From: Flavobacteriales bacterium | GTDB taxonomy: Bacteria; Bacteroidota; Bacteroidia; Flavobacteriales_D; Crocinitomicaceae | Length of the DNA: 16,931 nt | Assembly: GCA_947462695.1 (NCBI GenBank) | Contig: CANHQC010000007.1 | Coordinates: 1 to 16,931, forward strand | Reading direction: 5' to 3' | In this document: positions 1 to 6,930 of the stretch, piece by piece | Numbering within the stretch: position 1 is the stretch's first letter | How the letters are laid out: every line of letters starts with the position of its first letter | Position numbers and translations under genes: made by a program | Notes under the pieces: model-generated | The model's input: only the letters and a program-made list of their open reading frames with translations | Database searches by the model: none | What the model was told of the DNA's origin: nothing

Positions 1-1231
1 CGATTTTCACAAATCTGCTTTTGATACATATACGACGGAATTTGCCTTGGTTTACACTGATATTCAAGAAACGATTAAATCTTTAGCGGAATGGTCGCGT
101 GCGAAACGCGTGCGAACGAACCTCATGAATTTACCAGGTAAATCAACCATTTACCGCGAACCTTATGGTGTTTGTCTAGTGATTGGCGCCTGGAACTACC
201 CTTATCAATTGACTTTAGCACCTGCAATAGCCGCATTAGCAGCTGGAAATACGGTTATCATTAAAGCGAGTGAATTGCCTGCTCACTCTGCCCGAGTGTT
301 GGCCAAAATGATCAACACCAATTTTAGTCCAGATCTACTCTATGTGGTTGAAGGAGGTCCAGAGGAAACCAACTTGTTAATCGACTTGAAAATGGACTAC
401 ATCTTTTTCACTGGAAGTGTCCGTGTCGGTCGATTGGTCTATCAGGCAGCAGCGCAGCACTTGACACCAGTCACATTGGAATTGGGCGGAAAAAGTCCGG
501 CAATTATTGACGAAAGTGCACAATTATCAACAACTGTTCGACGTTTGGTTTGGGGCAAGTTCTTAAATGCTGGTCAGACGTGTATAGCTCCAGATTATGT
601 ATACGTTCATCGATCGATTTACGTTCATTTCCTTGAAGAACTCATCAAGCAGATTGAAAAAAACGCCTATTCATTAGCCAATGGTAATTACGTTCAAATT
701 ATAAATACACATCATTTCAATCGCCTCAAAGAACTCATCGCTACAGATCGCGTGCATTACGGTGGAGAGTTAGATGAAGAAAATCGCGTGATTTCACCTA
801 CCGTTCTAACGGATGTAAGTTGGGAGGATTCGGTCATGCAAGAAGAAATTTTCGGTCCGATTTTACCTATTTTAGTTTACGATCAACTGGATGAGGTTAT
901 TTCAACCATTCAAGCACAACCGAAACCTTTATCATTGTATCTATTCACCAGAAAATCTTCCGTCAAAAAGCGAATAATGAGCGAATTATCTTTTGGTGGA
1001 GGTGCGATCAACGATACGATTATGCACATTACCAACAGCAACTTGCCTTTCGGAGGTGTTGGAAACAGTGGAATTGGAAGTTACCATGGAGAAGCTGGTT
1101 TTAAGACATTCACCCATGAAAAGAGCGTGTTCGAAAAACCATTATGGGGAGAACCATCGATTAAATTCCCACCATATTCCTCGAATAAATTAAAATGGAT
1201 AAAGCGTATGCTTCGAATGAGTTCTCTTTAA
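1..1231 (+). CDS. Aldehyde dehydrogenase, ALDH3-like, 5'-truncated by window edge
   Basis: NAD(P)-dependent oxidation of an aldehyde to a carboxylate; the substrate cannot be read from sequence. The reading frame is open to the left edge (first full codon at 2) and the codons before the TTG at 47 still read as ALDH sequence, so the true start lies outside the window. The catalytic pair is visible: Glu at 479-481 in LELGGKSP and the nucleophilic Cys at 581-583 in GQTCIAPDYV, 34 residues apart as is usual for the superfamily. An N-terminal PYGVCLVIGAWNYP motif and the C-terminal NLPFGGVGNSGIGSYHG and FTHEKSV motifs point to the ALDH3 branch (fatty or aromatic aldehydes). The C-terminal tail after about 1150 is basic and hydrophobic and might contact membrane, but no clear helix is seen. 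It ends with TAA and converges on the next gene. Confidence 0.93.
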   Translation, partial: DFHKSAFDTYTTEFALVYTDIQETIKSLAEWSRAKRVRTNLMNLPGKSTIYREPYGVCLVIGAWNYPYQLTLAPAIAALAAGNTVIIKASELPAHSARVLAKMINTNFSPDLLYVVEGGPEETNLLIDLKMDYIFFTGSVRVGRLVYQAAAQHLTPVTLELGGKSPAIIDESAQLSTTVRRLVWGKFLNAGQTCIAPDYVYVHRSIYVHFLEELIKQIEKNAYSLANGNYVQIINTHHFNRLKELIATDRVHYGGELDEENRVISPTVLTDVSWEDSVMQEEIFGPILPILVYDQLDEVISTIQAQPKPLSLYLFTRKSSVKKRIMSELSFGGGAINDTIMHITNSNLPFGGVGNSGIGSYHGEAGFKTFTHEKSVFEKPLWGEPSIKFPPYSSNKLKWIKRMLRMSSL

Positions 1232-1315
1232 TGATGCAGATTCACCTCAAGAACGCATAGCACACTGCATCTGTAGAAAATTTATTCTCAGATTAACACG
1301 GTTTATACAGGACGT

Positions 1316-1567
1316 TTATTTTTGAGTTCTAGTGGCTATTTCATTTTTAATTGTAAAAAAAGCCATTCGGTGTTTCATAAAGATCGGAAGAAATACAATT
1401 GGGAGAATTGAAAAGATCAACGGATTTCCGGCAATAAAATTAAGCACCGCAACCAGTACAAAGGCAACCATCACAACACTGATGCTTATAAAATTCGTTT
1501 TTCTTTTTTGCTGTTCGCTCAACAATTGTTCATCCGTTAAATGGCTTAAATTTTCTGTAGTTTTCAT
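1316..1567 (-). CDS. Small two-helix membrane protein, function unknown
   Basis: An 83-residue protein that I do not recognise with certainty. It has a polar N-terminus (MKTTENLSHLTDEQLLSEQQ, then a KRK cluster), then two hydrophobic segments at about residues 28-47 and 49-66 separated by a short N-P turn, and a basic tail. This looks like a helical hairpin in the inner membrane with both ends in the cytoplasm. The 'LTDEQLL' acidic helix followed by two membrane helices is a layout common among small uncharacterised Bacteroidota proteins. It stands alone, converging with the aldehyde dehydrogenase and followed at distance upstream by the TerC gene on the same strand. An ORF on the opposite strand covers nearly the same interval but encodes no recognisable protein; the minus-strand reading is preferred for its coherent membrane topology. 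Confidence 0.7.
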   Translation of the reverse strand: MKTTENLSHLTDEQLLSEQQKRKTNFISISVVMVAFVLVAVLNFIAGNPLIFSILPIVFLPIFMKHRMAFFTIKNEIATRTQK

Positions 1568-1783
1568 TTTCGTTCTTGATTAATGCAATGTTCTTTTTAC
1601 CCTTAAATGCTATTTTTTATCGAGAAAAGTGATCGATTTAACTGACATCAACCAACATATTACACATCAAATGAGTGTATTGAAAAGGAAAACTTCTATT
1701 CGATTGTGCCAATGTAGGTAATTAAATGACAATTGTAGCGTATTTCTTTCAACAGTCAGTTTCTAAGTAATTGACCACAACTC

Positions 1784-1817
1784 GACAAATTGTCTTGTAA
1801 TAACCTACCCATTACAA
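1784..1817 (-). terminator. Two abutting inverted repeats just after the TerC stop
   Basis: Directly next to the TerC stop codon lies a perfect 7-bp inverted repeat (TTGTAAT at 1795-1801, ATTACAA at 1811-1817, 9-base loop). It abuts a second palindrome, GACAA-A-TTGTC at 1784-1794. A transcript of the minus strand could fold into two consecutive hairpins here. There is no U-tract after them and the stems are AT-rich, so a classical intrinsic terminator is not well supported. It may serve as a weak terminator or 3'-end stabiliser of the TerC transcript. The rest of the 1568-1817 gap shows no ORF and no clear promoter for the 83-residue gene. Confidence 0.35.
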
Positions 1818-2579
1818 TTATGCACTTTTTCGTTTTTTAAGATACGACGAAGCGATTGGTAAGAAAAAGATCAATAAGGTGAGTGCCGAAATGAATAAAT
1901 CGAATTGCTCTGATTCGATCCATTTAAATGATTCATCGAAATGAACCAATAGAGCGAAGCACAATTTTATCCCCAGAATTCCAATAACAATAAACGCTGA
2001 CTTCTCAAGAAACGGATATTTCTCCATGAGCACAACAAAGTACTTAGCGACAAATCGCATAGCAAGAATACCGATGAAGACACCCGTACAAATCAAGAAA
2101 ATGTTCGGTGTATAAGCTACTACAGCGAAAATGTTGTCGATGGAGAAAACGATATCCATGAATTCTACCGCAATAACCGTAGACCAAAAAACACCGATTG
2201 AACCTACTGTTGCTTTGTAAAGTAAACTTTTCTTCACCTCTTTGACCTCATCTTGAGCCTCCTGTTTTATTCCTTTCGCAAAATGACTGATGGCCATCCA
2301 TAAGAGGTAAAAACCACCGATTGGTTTCAACCACCATATTTCCAAAATCTGTTCAACTAAAACAAGCGCCACTCCTCGAAAGATGTATGCTCCAAGAATA
2401 CCGTAACGAAGTGCCTTTGCCTGTTGTTGCTCTGGTAAATCTTTGACCATGGTAGCTAAAACAGCCGCGTTATCAAAAGATAAAATCACTTCTAACAAAA
2501 TAATACCAAATATTACCATCATGGCATGAAGGGGATTATCCGTTAGCATTTCAAGAAGATCATTCCAATGATTGGCCAT
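1818..2579 (-). CDS. TerC family integral membrane protein
   Basis: 253-residue polytopic membrane protein of the TerC/Alx family, linked to metal-ion (notably manganese) homeostasis and tellurite resistance in other bacteria. Two family signature motifs, each with an acidic residue inside a membrane helix, are present: LSFDNAAVLATMV near residue 35 and FSIDNIFAVVAYT near residue 145. About seven hydrophobic segments are visible, with a charged cytoplasmic loop (KGIKQEAQDEVKEVKK) around residues 103-119 and a C-terminal KKRKSA tail on the inside. The length is near normal for the short TerC type without CBS or CorC domains. It is divergent from uvrB with 76 bases between them; a good -7 element for it is seen at 2596-2603. 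A role in metal export or in metalation of secreted proteins is family knowledge; nothing local fixes the metal. Confidence 0.88.
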   Translation of the reverse strand: MANHWNDLLEMLTDNPLHAMMVIFGIILLEVILSFDNAAVLATMVKDLPEQQQAKALRYGILGAYIFRGVALVLVEQILEIWWLKPIGGFYLLWMAISHFAKGIKQEAQDEVKEVKKSLLYKATVGSIGVFWSTVIAVEFMDIVFSIDNIFAVVAYTPNIFLICTGVFIGILAMRFVAKYFVVLMEKYPFLEKSAFIVIGILGIKLCFALLVHFDESFKWIESEQFDLFISALTLLIFFLPIASSYLKKRKSA

Positions 2580-2595
2580 ATTTTTATGTTTTTGT

Positions 2596-2603
2596 CAAAG
2601 ATA
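2596..2603 (-). promoter_or_regulatory. Bacteroidota -7 promoter element for the TerC gene
   Basis: On the minus strand this reads TATCTTTG, a perfect match to the Bacteroidota -7 consensus TAnnTTTG. It lies 16 bases before the TerC ATG, giving a leader of about 10 bases if transcription starts 6-8 bases downstream. No clear TTG -33 element is present at the usual 19-21 base spacing (the region reads TTATTCTG). The same 76-base divergent gap should also carry the uvrB promoter, but no comparable plus-strand element is obvious. Confidence 0.45.
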
Positions 2604-2655
2604 CCAAACACAACGAGATCAGAATAAGCAGGTTTAAAAATTGTAACTTCGCCTT

Positions 2656-4686
2656 ATGGATTTTCAATTGGTTTCTGAATTCGAACCTACGGGTGATCAA
2701 CCTTCAGCAATAGAACAATTGGTTGAAGGATTGCAATTGGGTCTGCACAGTCAAACTTTACTTGGTGTAACTGGAAGTGGGAAAACGTTCACCGTAGCTA
2801 ACGTGGTTGAACAAATCAATCGTCCTACGTTGGTATTGTCACACAACAAGACACTTGCAGCTCAGCTATACGGAGAGTTCAAACAGTTCTTCCCGAATAA
2901 TGCCGTTGAATATTTTGTTTCTTATTACGATTATTATCAACCTGAAGCCTATTTACCTGTTACGGGAACATATATCGAAAAGGACCTTCAAATCAATGAT
3001 GAAATTGAAAAACTCCGACTTTCAGCCACATCAGCCTTGTTGTCGGGAAGGAAAGATGTATTGGTTGTGGCATCCGTTTCGTGTATTTATGGTATTGGGA
3101 ATCCAAATGAATTCGCAAAAAGTATCTTACATCTCAACGTTGGCCAAACAATTTCACGGAATAAATTCCTCTTTCAATTAGTTGAAAATCTCTACTCTCG
3201 CTCACATGCAGATTTTAAACGGGGCATGTTCAGGGTAAAAGGCGATACGGTTGATATTTATCTCGCGTATGCAGATTATGCCATACGAATCGAATTTTGG
3301 GGAGATGACATTGAGGCTATATCATCCATTGATCCAATGTCCAACACGCGACTAGATACCTTTCAAGACATCAATATTTTTCCTGCCAATATTTTTGTGT
3401 CAAGTCCTGAAAATACTAAAATAGCTATTGAACAAATTCAAGATGACCTCATCATTCAGGTGGAGAATTTTAGGAAAGCAGGGAAAATTGAAGAGGCTAA
3501 GCGATTGGATGAACGCGTCAATTACGATTTAGAAATGATTCGAGAGTTAGGTTATTGCTCGGGAATTGAAAACTATTCGCGGTATTTTGATCAACGTCAA
3601 CCCGGTGAAAGGCCTTTCTGTTTATTGGATTATTTTCCCGATGATTTTTTAATGGTTATCGATGAAAGTCACGTCACTGTTCCTCAAATAAGGGCTATGT
3701 ATGGTGGAGATCGATCGAGGAAGATAAACTTAGTCGACTACGGATTCCGCCTGCAAGCAGCTGTTGATAACCGACCCTTAAAATTTGAAGAATTCGAGCA
3801 ACTACTTCATCAAGTCATTTATGTTTCCGCTACGCCGGCAGACTATGAAATTCAGCAATCAGAAGGTGTATTAGTAGAACAAGTTATCCGTCCAACGGGA
3901 CTTTTAGACCCAAAGATTAATGTCCGTCCGAGTAAACATCAAATTGACGATTTGATCGAAGAAATCCAGCTTCGAATTAAAAAGGATGAGCGTACCCTCG
4001 TCACGACGTTAACCAAACGGATGGCGGAAGAACTTCAAAAGTACCTGGATAAAATTGGCATTCTTTGCCGATATATTCACAGCGACATTGACACCATCGA
4101 ACGTGTGGAAATTCTTCGTCAACTGAGGCTGGGAACATTTGATGTATTGATCGGAGTAAATTTACTTCGTGAAGGTCTGGATTTACCTGAAGTTTCCCTT
4201 GTTGCCATTTTAGATGCCGATAAAGAAGGATTTCTTCGAAACGAACGATCATTGGTTCAGACTGTTGGTAGGGCTGCACGAAACATAGACGGTACAGTCA
4301 TCATGTATGCGGACAAGGTTACCGAATCGATGCGTAAAACGATAGAGGAAACAGCGCGTCGAAGAACCCTTCAGGAAGCGTACAATACAGCTCATGGTCG
4401 CGAACCTCAGCCACTTCAAAAATCAAAAGAAAAAATACTGGAGTCAACGAAAGTGGCAGATGGTGATCAAGCCACTCGATTGATGAAAGAAATGTATCAG
4501 GATGAACCCTCAGTTCTTGCCGATCCCGTGGTTCAATACATGAATACAGAGCAGTTAGAAAGGACCATTAAATCCACGCGAAAAGAAATGGAAAAAGCCG
4601 CTAAGGCATTGGATTTCATTGAAGCCGCGCGGTTGCGAGATGAATTATTCGCGTTGGAGGGGCGTTTGAAATCGACGGGGAATTAA
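2656..4686 (+). CDS. uvrB: Excinuclease ABC subunit B
   Basis: Damage-recognition helicase of UvrABC nucleotide excision repair: receives the lesion from UvrA, verifies it, and recruits UvrC for dual incision. All parts are intact in 676 residues, the normal family length. Walker A GVTGSGKT is at residues 37-44. The beta-hairpin that clamps DNA follows (FVSYYDYYQPEAYLP, about 88-102), then the SVSCIYGIG motif. The Walker B-type DESH box is at 336-339, followed by VSATPADYE. Motif V is NLLREGLDLPEVSL and motif VI is QTVGRAARN from 535. A C-terminal UVR domain lies at about 632-667 and binds UvrC. It begins with the family-typical MDFQLVSEFEPTGDQPSAIEQL-like N-terminus, so the ATG at 2656 is secure. 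It is transcribed alone, divergent from TerC, and followed by a large palindrome. No SOS-type operator is evident. Confidence 0.98.
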   Translation: MDFQLVSEFEPTGDQPSAIEQLVEGLQLGLHSQTLLGVTGSGKTFTVANVVEQINRPTLVLSHNKTLAAQLYGEFKQFFPNNAVEYFVSYYDYYQPEAYLPVTGTYIEKDLQINDEIEKLRLSATSALLSGRKDVLVVASVSCIYGIGNPNEFAKSILHLNVGQTISRNKFLFQLVENLYSRSHADFKRGMFRVKGDTVDIYLAYADYAIRIEFWGDDIEAISSIDPMSNTRLDTFQDINIFPANIFVSSPENTKIAIEQIQDDLIIQVENFRKAGKIEEAKRLDERVNYDLEMIRELGYCSGIENYSRYFDQRQPGERPFCLLDYFPDDFLMVIDESHVTVPQIRAMYGGDRSRKINLVDYGFRLQAAVDNRPLKFEEFEQLLHQVIYVSATPADYEIQQSEGVLVEQVIRPTGLLDPKINVRPSKHQIDDLIEEIQLRIKKDERTLVTTLTKRMAEELQKYLDKIGILCRYIHSDIDTIERVEILRQLRLGTFDVLIGVNLLREGLDLPEVSLVAILDADKEGFLRNERSLVQTVGRAARNIDGTVIMYADKVTESMRKTIEETARRRTLQEAYNTAHGREPQPLQKSKEKILESTKVADGDQATRLMKEMYQDEPSVLADPVVQYMNTEQLERTIKSTRKEMEKAAKALDFIEAARLRDELFALEGRLKSTGN

Positions 4687-4711
4687 ACTGCTTTTTTTTC
4701 GTTCTTGCGAG

Positions 4712-4751
4712 CGATTTCGCGAAATTTAAATATTTAAATATCGCGAAATCG
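4712..4751. repeat. 40-bp near-perfect palindrome after uvrB
   Basis: The arms CGATTTCGCGA (4712-4722) and TCGCGAAATCG (4741-4751) are perfect reverse complements. The centre 4724-4739 (ATTTAAATATTTAAAT) is itself a perfect palindrome on the same axis (between 4731 and 4732). Only the pair 4723/4740 is mismatched, so 19 of 20 base pairs match. A T8 run lies upstream at 4692-4699, but no T-tract follows the hairpin on the plus strand, so it is not a textbook intrinsic terminator. It sits 25 bases after uvrB and about 60 before the DUF3817 gene, and could be a terminator, a processed mRNA 3' structure, a dimeric operator or a small mobile repeat. Confidence 0.7.
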
Positions 4752-4769
4752 TAAATTCTCTTAAAATCC

Positions 4770-4800
4770 TTGAGAAACCAATAGTTTACAGCTATTTTTA
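4770..4800 (+). promoter_or_regulatory. Possible promoter of the DUF3817 gene
   Basis: TTG at 4770-4772 is separated by 20 bases from TATTTTTA at 4793-4800. This fits the Bacteroidota TTG-N(19-21)-TAnnTTTG layout with one mismatch at the last base of the -7 element. The ATG follows 11 bases later, so the leader would be only a few bases long. In an AT-rich region such matches occur by chance, so support is modest. Confidence 0.3.
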
Positions 4801-4810
4801 CACAAAAAAC

Positions 4811-5107
4811 ATGAAACTAAATACCCTCATCGGTCAACTTCAACTCTTGGCTATTTTTGAAGGAATTTCATACATCTCCTTCGGTTTGACCATGCCTCTA
4901 AAGTATATTTATGGAATTAAAGAACCTAATTATGTAGTTGGCATGGCTCATGGAGCGTTGTTTATTGCTTATGTCACATGGGTTGTTATTGTTCATTTTA
5001 GCCGTAAAATGCCTTACTCTAAAACAATCTTGTTGTTAATTGCCTCACTGGTCCCATTTATGACATTTTGGGCTGAAAAGAAAATACTGAAACAACTTGC
5101 TCATTAG
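4811..5107 (+). CDS. DUF3817 domain membrane protein
   Basis: 98-residue membrane protein with the DUF3817 pattern: an N-terminal IFEGISYISFGLTMPLKYIY block and the GMAHGALFIAYV block near residues 48-59. These are the two conserved stretches I associate with this family, whose function is unknown. Three hydrophobic segments are visible at about residues 10-30, 45-66 and 76-92, and the protein ends in a short basic and polar tail (EKKILKQLAH). It starts at an ATG directly after a plausible promoter and is separated from the following comB-like gene by 56 bases with a second promoter-like element, so it may be monocistronic. Nothing in the neighbourhood points to a substrate or partner. Confidence 0.85.
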   Translation: MKLNTLIGQLQLLAIFEGISYISFGLTMPLKYIYGIKEPNYVVGMAHGALFIAYVTWVVIVHFSRKMPYSKTILLLIASLVPFMTFWAEKKILKQLAH

Positions 5108-5147
5108 AAGTTCAACGAACGCACTTTTTTCAGTTGGAAGAATACCC

Positions 5148-5155
5148 TAACTTTG
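5148..5155 (+). promoter_or_regulatory. -7-like element just before comB
   Basis: TAACTTTG is a perfect TAnnTTTG match. Transcription starting 6-8 bases downstream would begin almost at the ATG at 5164, giving a leaderless or near-leaderless mRNA. The -33 region is a T-run (5125-5130) without the expected G. If real, the site excludes the upstream TTG codon at 5134 as the translation start. Confidence 0.35.
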
Positions 5156-5163
5156 TCAACAAT

Positions 5164-5883
5164 ATGGATACTCGAAAACGTGTAGAGGTTTGCTTTACTC
5201 CTGGTGAATACCAATATTTCAAAGACGAATTTGAAATTGTCGTTGTCATTGATGTATTGCGAGCGACAAGTGCAATATGTGCTGCTTTTGATAATGGAAT
5301 AGCGGCGATTATTCCTGTCCCAACTGTTGAAGAAGCATGGGAATATAAGAAAAAAGGGTACTTAGCTGGCGCCGAAAGAAAAGGTCAAATCGTTGACGGA
5401 TTCGATTTTGGAAACTCGCCATTTTCCTACATGAAAGAGGACTTTAAAGGTAAAGAAGTAGTTCTAACGACCACAAATGGCACAAAATCATTGGATGTCG
5501 CTAAAGATGCCGGATCTGTAGTAGTCGGATCATTTCTTAATTTAACTGTGTTGTCGGAATGGTTAGCCAATCAAGAAAAGAATGTACTTTGTTTGTGCTC
5601 TGGGTGGCAGGATAAATTCAACCTTGAGGATACGATTTGCGCTGGTGCCATTTCTGAATACCTTATTTCAACCGGAAATTTTGTTTCAGAAGAAGATTCC
5701 TCCATTGCTGCAAAGTACCTTTACCTCTCCGCAAAAGACAATTATTTCGGGTATTTGAAATCAAGTTCTCACAGAAGAAGATTAAAAAACCTCAACCTTA
5801 ACGAGGACATCAAATATTGCCTAACACCGAATCAAACAAACGTTATCCCCATTCTGAAAGATGGCAAACTGGTTCAATTATAA
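5164..5883 (+). CDS. comB: 2-phosphosulfolactate phosphatase family protein
   Basis: 239-residue member of the ComB family, which hydrolyses 2-phosphosulfolactate to sulfolactate. In methanogens this is a coenzyme M step; bacterial homologues such as Bacillus YitC are tied to sulfolactate formation. Motifs in order: DVLRATSAICAAFDNG (about 29-44), the GFDFGNSPF block (about 80-88), the TTTNGTKSL block (about 107-115), and CSGWQDKFNLEDTICAGA (about 145-162), with acidic residues likely binding Mg2+. I chose the ATG at 5164 because family similarity starts with RVEVCFTPGEY; an in-frame TTG at 5134 would add ten unconvincing residues. The 3' end overlaps the next gene by 23 bases, indicating co-transcription and probably translational coupling. 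Its substrate in this organism, which has no visible coenzyme M genes here, is unknown. Confidence 0.88.
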   Translation: MDTRKRVEVCFTPGEYQYFKDEFEIVVVIDVLRATSAICAAFDNGIAAIIPVPTVEEAWEYKKKGYLAGAERKGQIVDGFDFGNSPFSYMKEDFKGKEVVLTTTNGTKSLDVAKDAGSVVVGSFLNLTVLSEWLANQEKNVLCLCSGWQDKFNLEDTICAGAISEYLISTGNFVSEEDSSIAAKYLYLSAKDNYFGYLKSSSHRRRLKNLNLNEDIKYCLTPNQTNVIPILKDGKLVQL

Positions 5884-6865
5884 AGTACTTCTTTTATTGA
5901 CGGTACCAATCGCAATGGCTGTTGGTAAAAGTGATCTTTCAGTTAAGAAATGGGGATTCTTTGGTCACAAAAGAATCAATAGAATTGCGGTTTTTACATT
6001 ACCTCAAGAGATGTTCGGATTTTACAAAGAACACATTGAATACGTGACAGAACATGCTGTTGATCCGGACAAACGACGATATGCCGTTGAAGGTGAAGCA
6101 CAGTGTCACTACATTGATTTGGATCATTATTACAAACCTGGAGAAGATCCATTTTCAATCATGCCAAGAAGGTGGTATGATGCCGTAGCTAAATTTACAG
6201 AGGATACCCTTCAAGCATATGGAATTGTTCCTTGGCATATTTATGTCATGAAAATGAAACTTCAAAAGGCTTTCGAAACAAAAAACATTGATCTTATTCT
6301 CAAATATTCAGCCGATATTGGGCATTACATTGGTGACGCACATGTACCCTTACATACGACCGAAAATTACAATGGTCAATTAACCGGTCAACGAGGAATA
6401 CACGGACTTTGGGAAAGTCGCTTGGTGGAGATAAATGCCGAGGAATACAATTACTTCGTTGGAAAAAGTCGCTACGTAAAAAATGTCTTGGATTTCGCAT
6501 GGGAAGCTATCGAAGGATCGCATCGTGCATTAGACTCTGTTCTGCGCATTGAAAAGGAATTGACACTTTCATTCCCAAGTGATCAGAAATACAGTTTTGA
6601 ACAAAGAGGAAATACCACTGTTTCGGTCTATTCTTACGCCTTTTCTCAAGCATACCACCAAAAGTTAAATGGTATGGTTGAGCGACGAATGAGGGAAGCC
6701 ATAGTCGCTGTAGGTTCCATTTGGTATACCGCATGGGTGGATGCAGGTCAACCTAACTTACGCGACTTGCAAAACATCCCCCCTTCTCCAGCCTTAATCG
6801 AGGAACTTCAGGCACTTGACGCACACTTCCATAACGACCAACATAAAGGAAGAATCTGCGATTAA
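5861..6865 (+). CDS. Secreted zinc-dependent phospholipase C / S1-P1 nuclease-like hydrolase
   Basis: 334-residue member of the zinc phospholipase C/S1-P1 nuclease superfamily, which cleaves phosphodiester bonds using a trinuclear zinc site. A hydrophobic stretch at residues 9-22 (VLLLLTVPIAMAVG) suggests a signal peptide. Candidate zinc ligands are Trp31 and His36 (KWGFFGHKR), Asp68 or Asp70, His83, the His155-x3-Asp159-x5-His165 motif (GHYIGDAHVPLH), and His181-x3-Glu185 (HGLWES). The final Glu resembles Bacillus phospholipase C rather than the Asp usual in S1/P1 nucleases. In the classical enzymes Trp is the mature N-terminus and binds zinc; here it would need cleavage after residue 30, which the sequence does not clearly show. 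The start codon at 5861 lies 23 bases inside comB. Substrate (phospholipid, nucleic acid or other) cannot be decided. Confidence 0.83.
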   Translation: MANWFNYKVLLLLTVPIAMAVGKSDLSVKKWGFFGHKRINRIAVFTLPQEMFGFYKEHIEYVTEHAVDPDKRRYAVEGEAQCHYIDLDHYYKPGEDPFSIMPRRWYDAVAKFTEDTLQAYGIVPWHIYVMKMKLQKAFETKNIDLILKYSADIGHYIGDAHVPLHTTENYNGQLTGQRGIHGLWESRLVEINAEEYNYFVGKSRYVKNVLDFAWEAIEGSHRALDSVLRIEKELTLSFPSDQKYSFEQRGNTTVSVYSYAFSQAYHQKLNGMVERRMREAIVAVGSIWYTAWVDAGQPNLRDLQNIPPSPALIEELQALDAHFHNDQHKGRICD

Positions 6866-6897
6866 GCGGAATACTTTTTTTTGTTAATCAAATAACG

Positions 6898-6905
6898 TAT
6901 TTTTG
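6898..6905 (+). promoter_or_regulatory. Bacteroidota -7 element of the H-NOX operon
   Basis: TATTTTTG is a perfect TAnnTTTG match, 25 bases before the H-NOX ATG at 6931. At the -33 spacing there is a T-run (6874-6882 region) rather than a TTG, which is typical of a weak or activator-dependent promoter. It overlaps the first three bases of the FNR-type box at 6903-6916. It is the only good promoter candidate in the 65-base gap between the phospholipase-like gene and the operon. Confidence 0.5.
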
Positions 6906-6916
6906 ATAGAAATCAA
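6903..6916. promoter_or_regulatory. FNR-type operator (TTGAT-N4-ATCAA)
   Basis: TTGATAGAAATCAA is a perfect dyad and an exact match to the FNR/DNR consensus TTGAT-N4-ATCAA recognised by oxygen- or NO-responsive CRP/FNR-family regulators. It overlaps the end of the -7 element and the likely transcription start, 14 bases before the H-NOX start codon. A bound protein at this place would be expected to block RNA polymerase, so repression is the simpler reading. Ten fixed bases make a chance match in this short gap unlikely but not impossible in AT-rich DNA. No CRP/FNR gene is present in the window. Confidence 0.5.
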
Positions 6917-6930
6917 TCAACTACGAAACC

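Noticed and set aside
1233..1271. Inverted repeat GATGCAG ... CTGCATC after the aldehyde dehydrogenase stop
   Set aside because: Seven-base stem with a 25-base loop and no T-tract; too weak to call a terminator.
1332..1583. Plus-strand ORF opposite the 83-residue membrane protein
   Set aside because: Ser/Thr/Lys-rich without recognisable features; the minus-strand product has a coherent two-helix membrane layout.
5134..5163. TTG codon at 5134 as comB start
   Set aside because: The ten added residues do not look like the family N-terminus and a -7 element lies between this codon and the ATG at 5164.
6866..6897. T-rich run as an intrinsic terminator of the phospholipase-like gene
   Set aside because: No stable stem precedes the T8 run, so only the promoter and FNR-type box are called in this gap.
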